Positions 50,881 to 59,714 of a DNA stretch of 64,000 nucleotides are shown one piece after another (the stretch's first letter is position 1; every line of letters begins with the position of its first letter). Position numbers and translations under genes: made by a program. A model generated the notes under the pieces. It ran no database searches. It was not told the DNA's origin and worked only from the letters and a program-made list of their open reading frames with translations. Source of the stretch: Bacillota bacterium. GTDB taxonomy: Bacteria; Bacillota; DSM-12270; Thermacetogeniales; Thermacetogeniaceae. The DNA is taken from the NCBI GenBank assembly GCA_029907475.1, contig JARYLU010000005.1, forward strand, positions 1-64,000. Direction: 5' to 3'.

Positions 50881-52383
50881 TTGCGCTCAACCTTTTTCGG
50901 TCTCGAAATCGGGCGGCGCGGCCTGCAGGCCCAGCAGCGCGCCTTGGACGTAACCGGTCACAATGTTACTAATGCCAATACGCCTGGCTTCACGCGCCAG
51001 GAAGCGGTCCTCGTTACCACCACTCCTTTTCCGGTTCCTTCCCTGAACCGACCCTGGGGCGCGGGGCAGGTCGGTACGGGCGTGGAGATCGCCGAAATTC
51101 GCCGCTTGCGTGATGCGTTTCTGGACCTCCAGGTGCGCCACGAAAACAGGGCACTGGGCTACTGGGAGGCGCGGCGGGATGCCCTCCAGAAGGTAGAGGT
51201 TATCTTTAACGAGCCTTCCGACAGCGGGTTGCGCACCGTTTTTGAGCAATTCTGGCAAGCTCTGGAAGATTTAAGCAAAAACCCGGAGAGCTCGGCGGCG
51301 CGCTCGGTGGTACGCCAGCGGGGGATTGCCCTTGCCGAGACCTTTAATCACATGGACCGCCAGCTCCGGGAGCTCCAGGAGGACCTCGACGGCGCACTCA
51401 AGGTAAAGGTAAGTGAAATTAATTCCCTCGGCCGCCAGATTGCCGACTTGAACCAGCAGATCCTCAAGATCGAGGTCACCGGGGCGCGGGCGAATGACCT
51501 GCGCGACAAGAGGGATGTTTTGCTGGACCAGATGGCGAAGCTGATCAACTTCCAGGCGCATGAGGATGAGAAGGGACTCGTAAATATCAACATCGGGGGT
51601 CGCCCTCTGGTGCAGGGGGAGCAGTTTTACGGCTTTAAAACCAGGGAGGACCCTGCCAACGAGGGCTTGACCGTCGTTTGTTGGGAGACTGACGGCGAGC
51701 CCGTACAGATCGAGGCGGGGGTGATGCGCGGCCTGATCGAAATGCGGGGGTATGTGGAGAACGGCGAACAGAAAGGTTTTGTCCGGGAAATGCGCAAGAA
51801 ACTGGATGCTCTTGCAGCTACCCTCGTAGAGAAATTTAATAACGGATTTGATGTCGGGTCGGATCATTATAATGGCCATCGTGATGGATATGGTTTAGAC
51901 GGGACAACTGAAAATGTCTTTTTCTCAGGCAACAGCGCCGCCACCATTGAGGTTGTTATTGCTGACCTCAATAAAATTGCCGCCGCGACAACCTGGGATG
52001 GAGATGGAGATGGAGAGTGGGATGAAGATGGAGAGCCGGGCGATGGCAGCAACGCCTTGAAGCTTGCGCAGTTAAAGCAGCAGTTGATTATGAAGATGAG
52101 CGAGGACGCAGAACCTACAGCGACCTTTGAGGATTACCTGCGGGCGGCGATCGGCCAGCTTGGAGTGGAAGCGCAAGAAGCCGACCGGATGGTGGAAAAC
52201 CAGGAGCTTCTTGTGGCCCAGCTGGAGAACAACCGCCAGGCTGTTTCCGGCGTTTCCCTCGATGAGGAGATGGTGAACATGATCCGGTTCCAGCACGCAT
52301 ACAACGCCGCGGCGCGGGTGATCACCGCAATGGACGAAATGCTCGACCTGATCATCAGCAGGATGGGTCTGGTCGGCCGCTGA
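50881..52383 (+). CDS. flgK: FlgK hook-filament junction protein
   Basis: The TTG start lies behind GGGGGAGGG. The 500-residue protein begins with the rod/hook consensus GLEIGRRGLQAQQRALDVTG and NVTNANTPGFTRQ, and ends SLDEEMVNMIRFQHAYNAAA, the C-terminal coiled coil of HAP1. It has a coiled core and an acidic Asp/Gly-rich stretch at about 370-385. It caps the hook. Confidence 0.95.
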   Translation: MRSTFFGLEIGRRGLQAQQRALDVTGHNVTNANTPGFTRQEAVLVTTTPFPVPSLNRPWGAGQVGTGVEIAEIRRLRDAFLDLQVRHENRALGYWEARRDALQKVEVIFNEPSDSGLRTVFEQFWQALEDLSKNPESSAARSVVRQRGIALAETFNHMDRQLRELQEDLDGALKVKVSEINSLGRQIADLNQQILKIEVTGARANDLRDKRDVLLDQMAKLINFQAHEDEKGLVNINIGGRPLVQGEQFYGFKTREDPANEGLTVVCWETDGEPVQIEAGVMRGLIEMRGYVENGEQKGFVREMRKKLDALAATLVEKFNNGFDVGSDHYNGHRDGYGLDGTTENVFFSGNSAATIEVVIADLNKIAAATTWDGDGDGEWDEDGEPGDGSNALKLAQLKQQLIMKMSEDAEPTATFEDYLRAAIGQLGVEAQEADRMVENQELLVAQLENNRQAVSGVSLDEEMVNMIRFQHAYNAAARVITAMDEMLDLIISRMGLVGR

Positions 52384-52547
52384 TTCATCTTTCTATCGTC
52401 TTGTCCCCGGCGCAATCCGTTTCGGGTTTCCCCGGTAATTCCTTTTGGGGCTTCCCATCTTCCTTGAATCCAAAAGCGGGTTGTTACGTGAGTTCTTCTC
52501 AACAGCTAATGAAGCAGTTTAAGTCAGAAATCCGCCTTCCGAAAGTG

Positions 52548-53162
52548 TCAGGTTTCGAGAAACACGATCTTGTTGACATAGTTTTCCCGCTCGGATTGGC
52601 TGGAAAGCAGGGCGAGATTGTGCCGCGCAACCGCAAGCGCGGCCTTTTTGCTCCCCCGCGCCAGGTGCAAGGCGGTTTCCGCATCTGCCCGGACCGGAGC
52701 GTACGACTCCGGGAGCGCCCGCTCGATCAAGTACGCCGTTTCCCGGGAGCACTCTGCTACCTGGAGCGGGATTTCCAGGGCGTGCGCGGGCCCCTGCGGG
52801 TTTCCGTCAACCACCTCCCGGTAGGCAAGCCCATCTGCTTGAGCCAGTTCCAGGCAGCGCCTCAGATAAGCTTCTGACCGCTCAAGCATTTTTTGCCAGA
52901 AACTGCACCCTCCTCCTTCCCCTTTTCTTTCCCTCCCGGTAGCGGTGCTCCCTGTTTCGACATCCTCCCGGCCGGCCTGTCCTTTTTTCTTCAGTTTCCT
53001 GAGGTTGACACGGCAGACCATCGCGAACAGGGCCGCCGCCTGGGCGCCGGTTAATGCCGCGGCCGCTCCGGCGCTTGGAAAAAGGGAGTCGGCGGCAAGC
53101 TCTGCAAGGTACGCCCTTACGGTTAAGTTTTTGACTTCGGAAAAACCACCCACCGGCGTCAC
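52548..53162 (-). CDS. fchA: Formiminotransferase-cyclodeaminase C-domain protein (FchA-like)
   Basis: The 204-residue helical protein has the cyclodeaminase landmarks LAADSLFPSAGAAAALTGAQ (about 20-40), AYREVV and EIPLQVAECSRETA (about 128). FchA is methenyl-tetrahydrofolate cyclohydrolase or formimino-THF cyclodeaminase; in acetogens it belongs to the methyl branch of the Wood-Ljungdahl pathway. It is transcribed against flgK and flgL, between which it sits. A hydrophilic insert near residue 70-85 differs from typical members. Confidence 0.85.
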   Translation of the reverse strand: MTPVGGFSEVKNLTVRAYLAELAADSLFPSAGAAAALTGAQAAALFAMVCRVNLRKLKKKGQAGREDVETGSTATGRERKGEGGGCSFWQKMLERSEAYLRRCLELAQADGLAYREVVDGNPQGPAHALEIPLQVAECSRETAYLIERALPESYAPVRADAETALHLARGSKKAALAVARHNLALLSSQSERENYVNKIVFLET

Positions 53163-53333
53163 TTCCTTTTAGGATCCTGGGTTGCATAGGTTGCGTGTGA
53201 GAAATTTCACTTATTGTATTTCGAGCTCTTTTCGCTTTTTCCTGCGCGGTTATTAGTGTTCGGGAGGAGTCTTATCAGGCCAAAAATAGAGAACAAAGGA
53301 GCAAAGCCGGGGGATTTCAGGGAACAGGGGGGT

Positions 53334-53360
53334 TAAGTAAGTTGTCCAAAAAAACGATAT
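53334..53360 (+). promoter_or_regulatory. Sigma-28 (sigma-D)-like promoter of flgL
   Basis: TAAG (53334-53337), 15 bp, AACGATAT (53353-53360) matches the TAAA-N15-GCCGATAT pattern at most positions. It lies about 60 bp before flgL, the usual place for a late flagellar promoter. Confidence 0.5.
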
Positions 53361-53421
53361 AAAAAGAGAAAAAAGGGTTGGAGATAAAATAAGGAAGGTA
53401 TACCGGGAAAGGAGGATTTTT

Positions 53422-54312
53422 TTGCGGGTAACGAATATCATGCTGACCAACAACTTCCTGCGCAACATGTACCTTAATTTAAGGCGACTCGAAGCGGCCC
53501 AGGACCAGCTCGCCTCCGGGAAGAAGGTGCGGCGGCCCTCGGACGATCCCGTGCGGGTAGTGACTTCTCTCGCCCTCCGCAGCGATCTGGGAGAATCAGG
53601 GCAGTACACGCGTAACATCAAGGACGCCCGGACCTGGATGGAGGTGACCGAGGGGGCCCTGGGCAACGCCACCGAGGTCCTCCAGCGGGCGCGTGAGCTT
53701 GCGCTGTACGGGGCCAGCGACACTTTGCCCCAGGAATCCCGGGAGGCCCTGGCGAGAGAGGTTGAGCAACTGAGGGATCAACTCGGCATGATCGCAAACA
53801 CCACTCTAGGCGGCCGCTACATTTTCGGCGGCACGAGAACCAATAAGCCCCCTTACGAGGGTGGTCCCTGGGCGGGGAACGAAAATGAAATCAATTACGA
53901 GATAGCGCCTGGGGTCACAATTCCTGTTAATTGTAACGGCAAGGCAATTTTCACCGCCGTGGCGGGAGTGCATGATGATGTTTTTCAAGTGCTGCAAAAT
54001 TTAGCTGATAACCTTAATGATCCGGCTAAACAAGGGAGCGATATTTCCGCCTCAGTTGGCGAAATCGATAAAGTCCTGGACAGCATCATTGCCACCCGGG
54101 GGGAGCTGGGAGCGAGGGTAAACAGGGCGGAGATGGCTCTGGACCGCCTCCAGCAGAGCGAGGTCAAGCAGACGGAGCTCCTTTCTCTGGCGGAGGACGC
54201 CGACATCGCCGAGGCGATCATGGATTTAAAGAACCAGGAGAACGTCTATAGGGTCTCTCTTGCGACCGGGGCGAGGATCATCATGCCGACCCTGGTCGAT
54301 TTCCTCCGCTGA
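53422..54312 (+). CDS. flgL: FlgL hook-filament junction protein
   Basis: The TTG start is behind GGAGG. The 296-residue protein has the flagellin-like N-terminus MLTNNFLRNMYLNLRRLEAA with ASGKKVRRPSDDPV, and the C-terminal ENVYRVSLATGARIIMPTLV. It joins filament to hook after FlgK. It begins a new transcription unit because fchA on the other strand separates it from flgK. Confidence 0.95.
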   Translation: MRVTNIMLTNNFLRNMYLNLRRLEAAQDQLASGKKVRRPSDDPVRVVTSLALRSDLGESGQYTRNIKDARTWMEVTEGALGNATEVLQRARELALYGASDTLPQESREALAREVEQLRDQLGMIANTTLGGRYIFGGTRTNKPPYEGGPWAGNENEINYEIAPGVTIPVNCNGKAIFTAVAGVHDDVFQVLQNLADNLNDPAKQGSDISASVGEIDKVLDSIIATRGELGARVNRAEMALDRLQQSEVKQTELLSLAEDADIAEAIMDLKNQENVYRVSLATGARIIMPTLVDFLR

Positions 54313-54385
54313 GCCGTTTGAAAATTTTACATCGCGGGACCGGTTAATGAAAAACGGAGTGATGTGAAAAACTAGGAGGGAGAAG

Positions 54386-54847
54386 ATGCAGGTAAAGACA
54401 AGCAGGTTTGGAAGTTTAGAAGTAGCGCCTGAGCGGTTGATCAGGTTCCCCCGGGGGATGGTGGGATTCCCCGGCTTAAAAGAATATTTTTTCGTTCCCG
54501 TTCCGGAGAACACGGTATTCGCCTGGATGCAGGCTAAAGACGACCCGGATGTCGCCTTTCTGATGGTGGATCCCTTTGTCTTTTACCCTGATTATCAGGT
54601 GGAATTAAGTGAGGGAGTCTGTCATTTTCTTCAGCTCAGGAATCCCGGTGAGGCAACTTTGCTTACGGTAGTTACAATCCCGGCCCAGGGGGTAAAAGGA
54701 ATGACGACAAATCTGCTGGCACCTGTTGTCATCAACCACGTGAAGGGATTGGGTCAACAGGTTGTTTTAGAAACAGGAGAATACCATACAAAGCACCCAC
54801 TTTTTCGCTTTCTTCCCCCAACTGCAGCGCGGCGGGCCTGCGGCTAG
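54386..54847 (+). CDS. fliW: FliW flagellar assembly factor
   Basis: The 153-residue protein has the FliW consensus [16 protein letters not shown] (about 20) and [19 protein letters not shown] (about 112). FliW binds flagellin and sequesters CsrA, releasing flagellin translation when flagellin is exported. GGAGGGAG ribosome site. csrA follows at 15 bp. Confidence 0.95.
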   Translation: MQVKTSRFGSLEVAPERLIRFPRGMVGFPGLKEYFFVPVPENTVFAWMQAKDDPDVAFLMVDPFVFYPDYQVELSEGVCHFLQLRNPGEATLLTVVTIPAQGVKGMTTNLLAPVVINHVKGLGQQVVLETGEYHTKHPLFRFLPPTAARRACG

Positions 54848-54861
54848 GTGGGAATCCCAAG

Positions 54862-55137
54862 ATGCTTGTGTTAACGCGTAAACCGGGTCAGAGTATTATC
54901 ATTGGAGAAGAAATTATCATAACCGTGCTTGAGGTCCGGGGGGACCAGGTACGTCTTGGGGTTCAGGCTCCCAGGGAGTTGCCGATTCACAGGGAAGAGG
55001 TTTACAACCTGATCCGGAGCGAAAACATCGCCGCCGTCCGGGTTGATTCCCGCGCCCTAAACGGGTTGGGAAAACTTCTCAAAAAGGAAGAGGAGTTGGC
55101 TCCCGGAGAAGATGAAGCCGCGCGGGAGGTAAAATAA
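54862..55137 (+). CDS. csrA: CsrA RNA-binding regulator
   Basis: The 91-residue protein opens [18 protein letters not shown] with [15 protein letters not shown] and [11 protein letters not shown], the complete CsrA fold of about 60 residues. The acidic C-terminal tail ([13 protein letters not shown]) is an extension beyond the family core. CsrA represses flagellin (hag) translation and is antagonised by FliW. No hag gene follows in the window. Confidence 0.96.
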   Translation: MLVLTRKPGQSIIIGEEIIITVLEVRGDQVRLGVQAPRELPIHREEVYNLIRSENIAAVRVDSRALNGLGKLLKKEEELAPGEDEAAREVK

Positions 55138-55236
55138 TAGTCGTTTAGCAGGGTTATTGAGGAAGGAACCGGTAAGGTTTAAAATAGGAGCGAGAGCAGT
55201 GTCTGGAAAGCCATTCAAATCGACCTGGTGAGGCAG

Positions 55237-56496
55237 ATGCCACAGACAAGTAATTTCAAAGAACCCGGTTTCCGCTCCTATTTCAGAATTTTCAAGGTCT
55301 ATCCCTTTTTACCCGGGATCGGGCTCGTTTCTTTTTTCAGCACAGTCGGTCTCGCGGTCATCATTCCGACACTCCCCCTTTACCTGAAAAACACCCTGGG
55401 CTTTAATGCCGGCTTGATCGGTCTTCTGCTCTCGGTTTACGCAACAACCGAGACTTTAGCGAAAACGCCTTTCGGAATCTGGAGCGACCGCTTCGGACGG
55501 CGCCCTCTGATTCTTTTCGGCCTCCTGCTTGCCGCGCTTGTTCCTTTAGGTTTCATGTCTGCACGCTCTCCCCTGTCCTTCATTTTTTTACAGGTCCTCA
55601 ACGGGCTGGGGGTCGCCGCCTACTGGCCAATCCTTTCCGCCCTGATTGCGGATGGGGTCCGGGTTGAGGAGCGCGCTACAGCACTTTCTGTTATTAATAT
55701 GGCTTATCTTGCAGCGCTTGGGGTTGGTCCCGCTCTCGGCACTTATCTCAACCATTTTTTGAAAACCGGTACCGGTGCCTTTCAGGCTGCTGCGGTCCTG
55801 CTGTTCGGATCCTTTTGCTTTGGTTTGATTGTGCTGCCCCGGCATCACTCCCGGCCTGCCGCGCGTCAGGAAGCAAGCGGTGTGCAGGAAAAGCGAAGCC
55901 CAGGGCCGCTACCTGCGCCCCCCCGCGACTCCAACCCCTTCCCCGCGATGCTTTTTATTTCGCTCCTGCAGCAATTTGGGATCGGGTTGCTTGCCGGTAC
56001 CTTTATCCTGTACATTAACCGGCAGTTGGGTTTCAGCCAGGGTGAAATCGGGACCGCCTTGTTGATTCCTGCGGCCGCCGTTGCTCTCCTTGCTCTTCCC
56101 CTGGGCGAGTACGCCGACCGGATCGGGAAGCGCCGTGCCGTTCAGTTTGCCTACCTGATCAGCGCGGGAGCGTTAGCCCTTGTTCCTTTTTCGCGTCAAA
56201 TCTGGGAGTTGGTGCTTGCCGTTGCTTTCCTGGCGCTGGCGTACGTGGCGGGAGCTCCGGCCTGGCTTGCCCTGGCGAGCGCTGTCGCGCCTGCCGGGAG
56301 AAAGGGTACGGCTCTCGCAGGAATTAGTACGATGCAGAGTTTCGGCTTTATTCTCGGTTCTCCGGCGGGAGGTTTTCTCTACGACCATCTCCACCCCCGC
56401 GCTCCTCTTTTTGCCAGCAGTGCGATTCTTGTTGCCTGCCTGGTCCTCGCCCTGATTTTCCTGCCCGCCGATCCCCCGGAAACGCCGCATTCCTGA
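55237..56496 (+). CDS. MFS transporter (drug-efflux-like)
   Basis: The start ATG 55237 (or GTG 55228). The protein of about 419 residues has twelve helices: FFSTVGLAVIIPTLPLYL at helix 1, the loop GIWSDRFGRRPLILF (motif A) and GEYADRIGKRRAVQF at the half-point. A hydrophilic central loop (about 200-235) joins two halves. The substrate is unknown. It follows csrA with 100 bp between. Confidence 0.85.
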   Translation: MPQTSNFKEPGFRSYFRIFKVYPFLPGIGLVSFFSTVGLAVIIPTLPLYLKNTLGFNAGLIGLLLSVYATTETLAKTPFGIWSDRFGRRPLILFGLLLAALVPLGFMSARSPLSFIFLQVLNGLGVAAYWPILSALIADGVRVEERATALSVINMAYLAALGVGPALGTYLNHFLKTGTGAFQAAAVLLFGSFCFGLIVLPRHHSRPAARQEASGVQEKRSPGPLPAPPRDSNPFPAMLFISLLQQFGIGLLAGTFILYINRQLGFSQGEIGTALLIPAAAVALLALPLGEYADRIGKRRAVQFAYLISAGALALVPFSRQIWELVLAVAFLALAYVAGAPAWLALASAVAPAGRKGTALAGISTMQSFGFILGSPAGGFLYDHLHPRAPLFASSAILVACLVLALIFLPADPPETPHS

Positions 56497-56585
56497 GTGA
56501 AGATCTCCGGAGAATCCGGCAGGATTTTCGAGAGCTTCAGCGAAGTCAACCAGGAGAGGAGTTCGAAAAGAGGAGGTGAGAGAGG

Positions 56586-57092
56586 TTGAAAGAGGTGTTC
56601 ATTGATGTGAGCCGCTGTTTAGGCTGTAAATCGTGCGAACTTGCCTGTGCCGTCGCCCATTCAGGGTCCCGGTCTCTCTTCGGTGCTCTCTATGAATCCG
56701 TCCCCCCTCGCAAACGGGTATACGTTCATGCCGGAGAGCACGCTTCCGTCCCCATCAACTGCCGCCACTGCCAGGAAGCCGGTTGTGCTGCCGTCTGTCC
56801 GACAGGGGCCATGTATCAAGAAGCAGGGACGGGAACGGTACTCCATGACCCTGGCCGCTGTCTCGGCTGTGGATTTTGCGAAATGGCATGTCCGTTCGGT
56901 GTCATTACCCGCTCTCCTGGAAGCAAAATCGTGGCAAAATGTGACCGCTGTTTGGAACGCGAAATTCCTGCATGTGTCGAAGCATGCCCGACCGGCGCGC
57001 TTCTCTTCATCACTTCTGAAGAGGCTCAGCAAATGAAGCGCCAGAGTCTCGCAGCACAGTTTTTCTTGCCCCGCACTCCCATATCTGCTTAA
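56586..57092 (+). CDS. cooF: CooF-like polyferredoxin (4Fe-4S dicluster protein)
   Basis: The 168-residue protein opens with FIDVSRCLGCKSCELACAVA (about 4-23) and later has INCRHCQEAGCAAVCPTGAM (about 57), CLGCGFCEMACPFGV (about 96) and CDRCLEREIPACVEACPTGA (about 120): four cysteine quartets for four [4Fe-4S] clusters. CooF accepts electrons from CO dehydrogenase. The cooS gene lies 3.6 kb downstream with Nuo-like genes between, so the assignment to CODH is by context; HycB-like proteins of formate enzymes have the same layout. TTG start. Confidence 0.85.
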   Translation: MKEVFIDVSRCLGCKSCELACAVAHSGSRSLFGALYESVPPRKRVYVHAGEHASVPINCRHCQEAGCAAVCPTGAMYQEAGTGTVLHDPGRCLGCGFCEMACPFGVITRSPGSKIVAKCDRCLEREIPACVEACPTGALLFITSEEAQQMKRQSLAAQFFLPRTPISA

Positions 57093-57280
57093 GAAAATCC
57101 CAAAGAGTCCAACCCTTGAAGTGCAACATTGAGTTGTTTGCCGTTCAAGTTAATTTCCGGATGAGTTTCCCCATGCCTAGCGAAACCTGTACTTTGATCT
57201 GCTTTTTACTTTAAGCCAGGTCGCCTGAAAGGCTGAGCCTGGAAAAGCGTTAAACGACCTTGTCCTGAGGGGGGATCGTA

Positions 57281-57778
57281 ATGGGTAGTCCGGAGACGGA
57301 TCACTTGTCGGAGGCGAATACAGCCCCCGCGGGGGCGAATGGTGCCGCGGTTGAAGCCGCCGGGCGGTTATCGGGCGGTGCGGTACTTGAGGCTCTTTTT
57401 TCTCTCCAGCGCCACGCGGGCTACCTCTCGGAGGCGGGCCTGCGTGAGGTGAGCACCCGGCTGGGAATCCCTCTGAGCCAGGTTTACGGTGTGGCGACTT
57501 TTTACAATGCCTTCACTTTTGCTCCCCCGGGTCGCCACCGGGTTCACGTATGCTGCGGAACGGCCTGCCACGTGCGGGGCGCGCCCCGGATCCTGGAAAA
57601 GCTGGAACGAGAACTGGGGATTAAACCCGGCGGAACAACACCCGACCGCGCTTTCAGTTTACAGGTCGTCCGCTGTCTCGGTTCTTGCAGCCTTGCTCCT
57701 GTTGTTGTGATCGACGGGGAGGTGCGGGGTCGCTTCAAAGTTGAGCAGGTATCCCGGCTCCTGGACGGTTCGGAGTAG
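57281..57778 (+). CDS. NuoE/HoxE/HydC-like [2Fe-2S] subunit
   Basis: The 165-residue thioredoxin-like ferredoxin has VCCGTACHVRGAPRIL (about 87) and RCLGSCSLAPVVVIDG (about 131), the four cysteines of the [2Fe-2S] cluster, and the helical segment GYLSEAGLREVSTRLGIPLS. It is usually partner of a NuoF-like flavoprotein, which follows at 15 bp. The N-terminus is Ala/Gly-rich and disordered (about 1-30). ATG start after GGGGGG. Confidence 0.9.
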   Translation: MGSPETDHLSEANTAPAGANGAAVEAAGRLSGGAVLEALFSLQRHAGYLSEAGLREVSTRLGIPLSQVYGVATFYNAFTFAPPGRHRVHVCCGTACHVRGAPRILEKLERELGIKPGGTTPDRAFSLQVVRCLGSCSLAPVVVIDGEVRGRFKVEQVSRLLDGSE

Positions 57779-57793
57779 GAAGAAGGTGGAATT

Positions 57794-59701
57794 GTGAACA
57801 ACAAGCTTGAGGAACTGCGTGAAAGCGGTCTGGATACCCTTTACCCGGTAAAAACGAAAATCTCCGTCGGTTTGGCCACGTGCGGGCGTGCCGCGGGGGC
57901 GGACCGGGTGTATGAAGCAATTTCCCGTCTCCTTGCAGGGCGCGGCCTGGACTGGCTGCTGGCAAAGACGGGGTGCCTGGGCTTTTGCGCCCGGGAGCCC
58001 CTGGTTACAGTCCGGTTGCCCGGGAGCCCGCGGTTCGTCTACGGTCCGGTGACTCCTGACGATGTACCCCGGCTGCTTGAGACATGCCTCACCGGAAGGT
58101 TTACGGACGAGCTTTTGCTGGGGCGAATTGAGGTTGATGAAAATCTCCTGCTCGACGCAGGGATTTCCCTGGTGAATTCAGGTTTTCAAGAAGAAAGAGG
58201 GGACGGGGCCCCCTTTTTCTGGGAAATTCCCTTCTACCGCAATCAGGTGCGGGTGGTGCTCCGGAACTGCGGGCTGATTGACCCCTCCTCCCTTCCCGAG
58301 TACGTCGCCCGGGGGGGTTACCGCGCACTGGCGCTGGCCCTCGATGGGATGCAGCCCGAGGCCGTGATCGACCTCGTGCTGGATGCCGGGCTGCGCGGCC
58401 GGGGCGGTGCCGGTTTTCTCACGGGCCGGAAGTGGGCCGCCGCCAGGTCGGCGCCCGGGACGGTTAAATATCTCATTTGTAACGCCGACGAAGGGGACCC
58501 CGGCGCCTATATGGACCGGAGCATTCTTGAAGGGGACCCCTTCAGCGTTCTCGAGGGAATGACCATAGGAGCTTACGCCGTGGGAGCCCGGGAGGGGTAC
58601 ATCTACGTGCGGGATGAGTACCCCCTGGCCGTGGCGACACTCGATGAGGCGATCCGGCAGGCCGGGGCGCAGGGTCTTTTGGGAGATAACATCCTCGGCA
58701 CCGGGTTCAGCTTTCACGTGAGCCTGGTCCGGGGGGCGGGAGCTTTCGTCTGCGGGGAAGAGACTGCTTTGCTTGCGTCCCTCGAGGGAAGAATGGGAGA
58801 GCCCCGGCCGCGTCCTCCCTATCCCGTGGAAAGCGGCCTCTGGGGGGAGCCCACCTGTATCAACAATGTTGAAACTTGGGCGAACGTTCCTGTAATCGTC
58901 TGCCGGGGTGCGGACTGGTTCCGCGGCTTGAGCCGGGACGCAGGTGCAAGCGCGGGAACGAAGGTTTTTTCGGTGGTGGGGCAGGTCAGGCATACCGGCC
59001 TGGTAGAGGTACCCCTGGGCACAACCCTTGAGGAAATCGTTTCCGGGATTGCCGGGGGGCCGCCCGGCACGGCGCAGATCAAGGCCGTGCAGACAGGTGG
59101 CCCCTCGGGAGGGTGTATTCCGGCGGCGCTCCTGCATCTCCCGGTGGATTTTGAAACTTTGGCAGAGGCCGGGAGCATCATGGGTTCCGGCGGTTTTGTG
59201 GTGATGGATGAGACAACCTGCATGGTCGATGTGGCCCGGTTCTTTCTGGAATTCACCCTGGACGAGTCCTGCGGCAAGTGCACTACCTGCCGGGAGGGAT
59301 TGCTCCAGATGCACCACCTGCTGGAGAAGATCGCCGGGGGCAGGGGAACGGAGGCGGACCTTGCAACCCTTAAAGAACTTGCCTGGCTCGTCCAGGAGGG
59401 GTCCCTCTGCGGCCTGGGAAAAACCGCACCAAACCCTGTTTTGAGCACCCTGAACCACTTCTGCAAGGAGTACCTGGCGCACGTCAGAGAAAAACGGTGC
59501 CCGGCGGGTGTCTGCCGCGGCCTGCTCATTTACGAGATCGTGCAGGAAGAGTGCACCGGCTGCCAGGCCTGTCTTGAAGCGTGCCCTGCGGGCGCCATCA
59601 GTGCCGCCTCCGATGGGTACTGCTTAATCGATGCCGGGAAGTGCATCAAGTGCGGGACCTGCATGGATGTTTGTCCTGCCGGTGCCATCAGGAGCCGCTA
59701 G
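57794..59701 (+). CDS. NuoF/HoxF/HydB-like flavoprotein with C-terminal ferredoxin domain
   Basis: The 635-residue subunit has a [2Fe-2S] thioredoxin-like start (ATCGRAAG ... TGCLGFCARE), an FMN/NAD(P)H-binding core (LRGRGGAGFLTGRKW at about 198, NADEGDPGAYMDR at about 228, GAGAFVCGEETALL), a SLBB domain, the [4Fe-4S] set SCGKCTTCREG (about 492) and two C-terminal [4Fe-4S] motifs (CTGCQACLEACPAGAI, CIKCGTCMDVCPAGAI). This is the HydB type found in bifurcating or NAD(P)-linked enzymes. Confidence 0.93.
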   Translation: MNNKLEELRESGLDTLYPVKTKISVGLATCGRAAGADRVYEAISRLLAGRGLDWLLAKTGCLGFCAREPLVTVRLPGSPRFVYGPVTPDDVPRLLETCLTGRFTDELLLGRIEVDENLLLDAGISLVNSGFQEERGDGAPFFWEIPFYRNQVRVVLRNCGLIDPSSLPEYVARGGYRALALALDGMQPEAVIDLVLDAGLRGRGGAGFLTGRKWAAARSAPGTVKYLICNADEGDPGAYMDRSILEGDPFSVLEGMTIGAYAVGAREGYIYVRDEYPLAVATLDEAIRQAGAQGLLGDNILGTGFSFHVSLVRGAGAFVCGEETALLASLEGRMGEPRPRPPYPVESGLWGEPTCINNVETWANVPVIVCRGADWFRGLSRDAGASAGTKVFSVVGQVRHTGLVEVPLGTTLEEIVSGIAGGPPGTAQIKAVQTGGPSGGCIPAALLHLPVDFETLAEAGSIMGSGGFVVMDETTCMVDVARFFLEFTLDESCGKCTTCREGLLQMHHLLEKIAGGRGTEADLATLKELAWLVQEGSLCGLGKTAPNPVLSTLNHFCKEYLAHVREKRCPAGVCRGLLIYEIVQEECTGCQACLEACPAGAISAASDGYCLIDAGKCIKCGTCMDVCPAGAIRSR

Positions 59702-59714
59702 GGAGGTGGAATCC

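Noticed and set aside
58178-59482. Long minus-strand frame (434 codons) over the NuoF-like gene
   Set aside because: Shadow of a GC-rich gene: composition is Pro/Gly/His-rich, no ribosome site, no domain. The same applies to the 448-codon frame at 61179-62525 over cooS.
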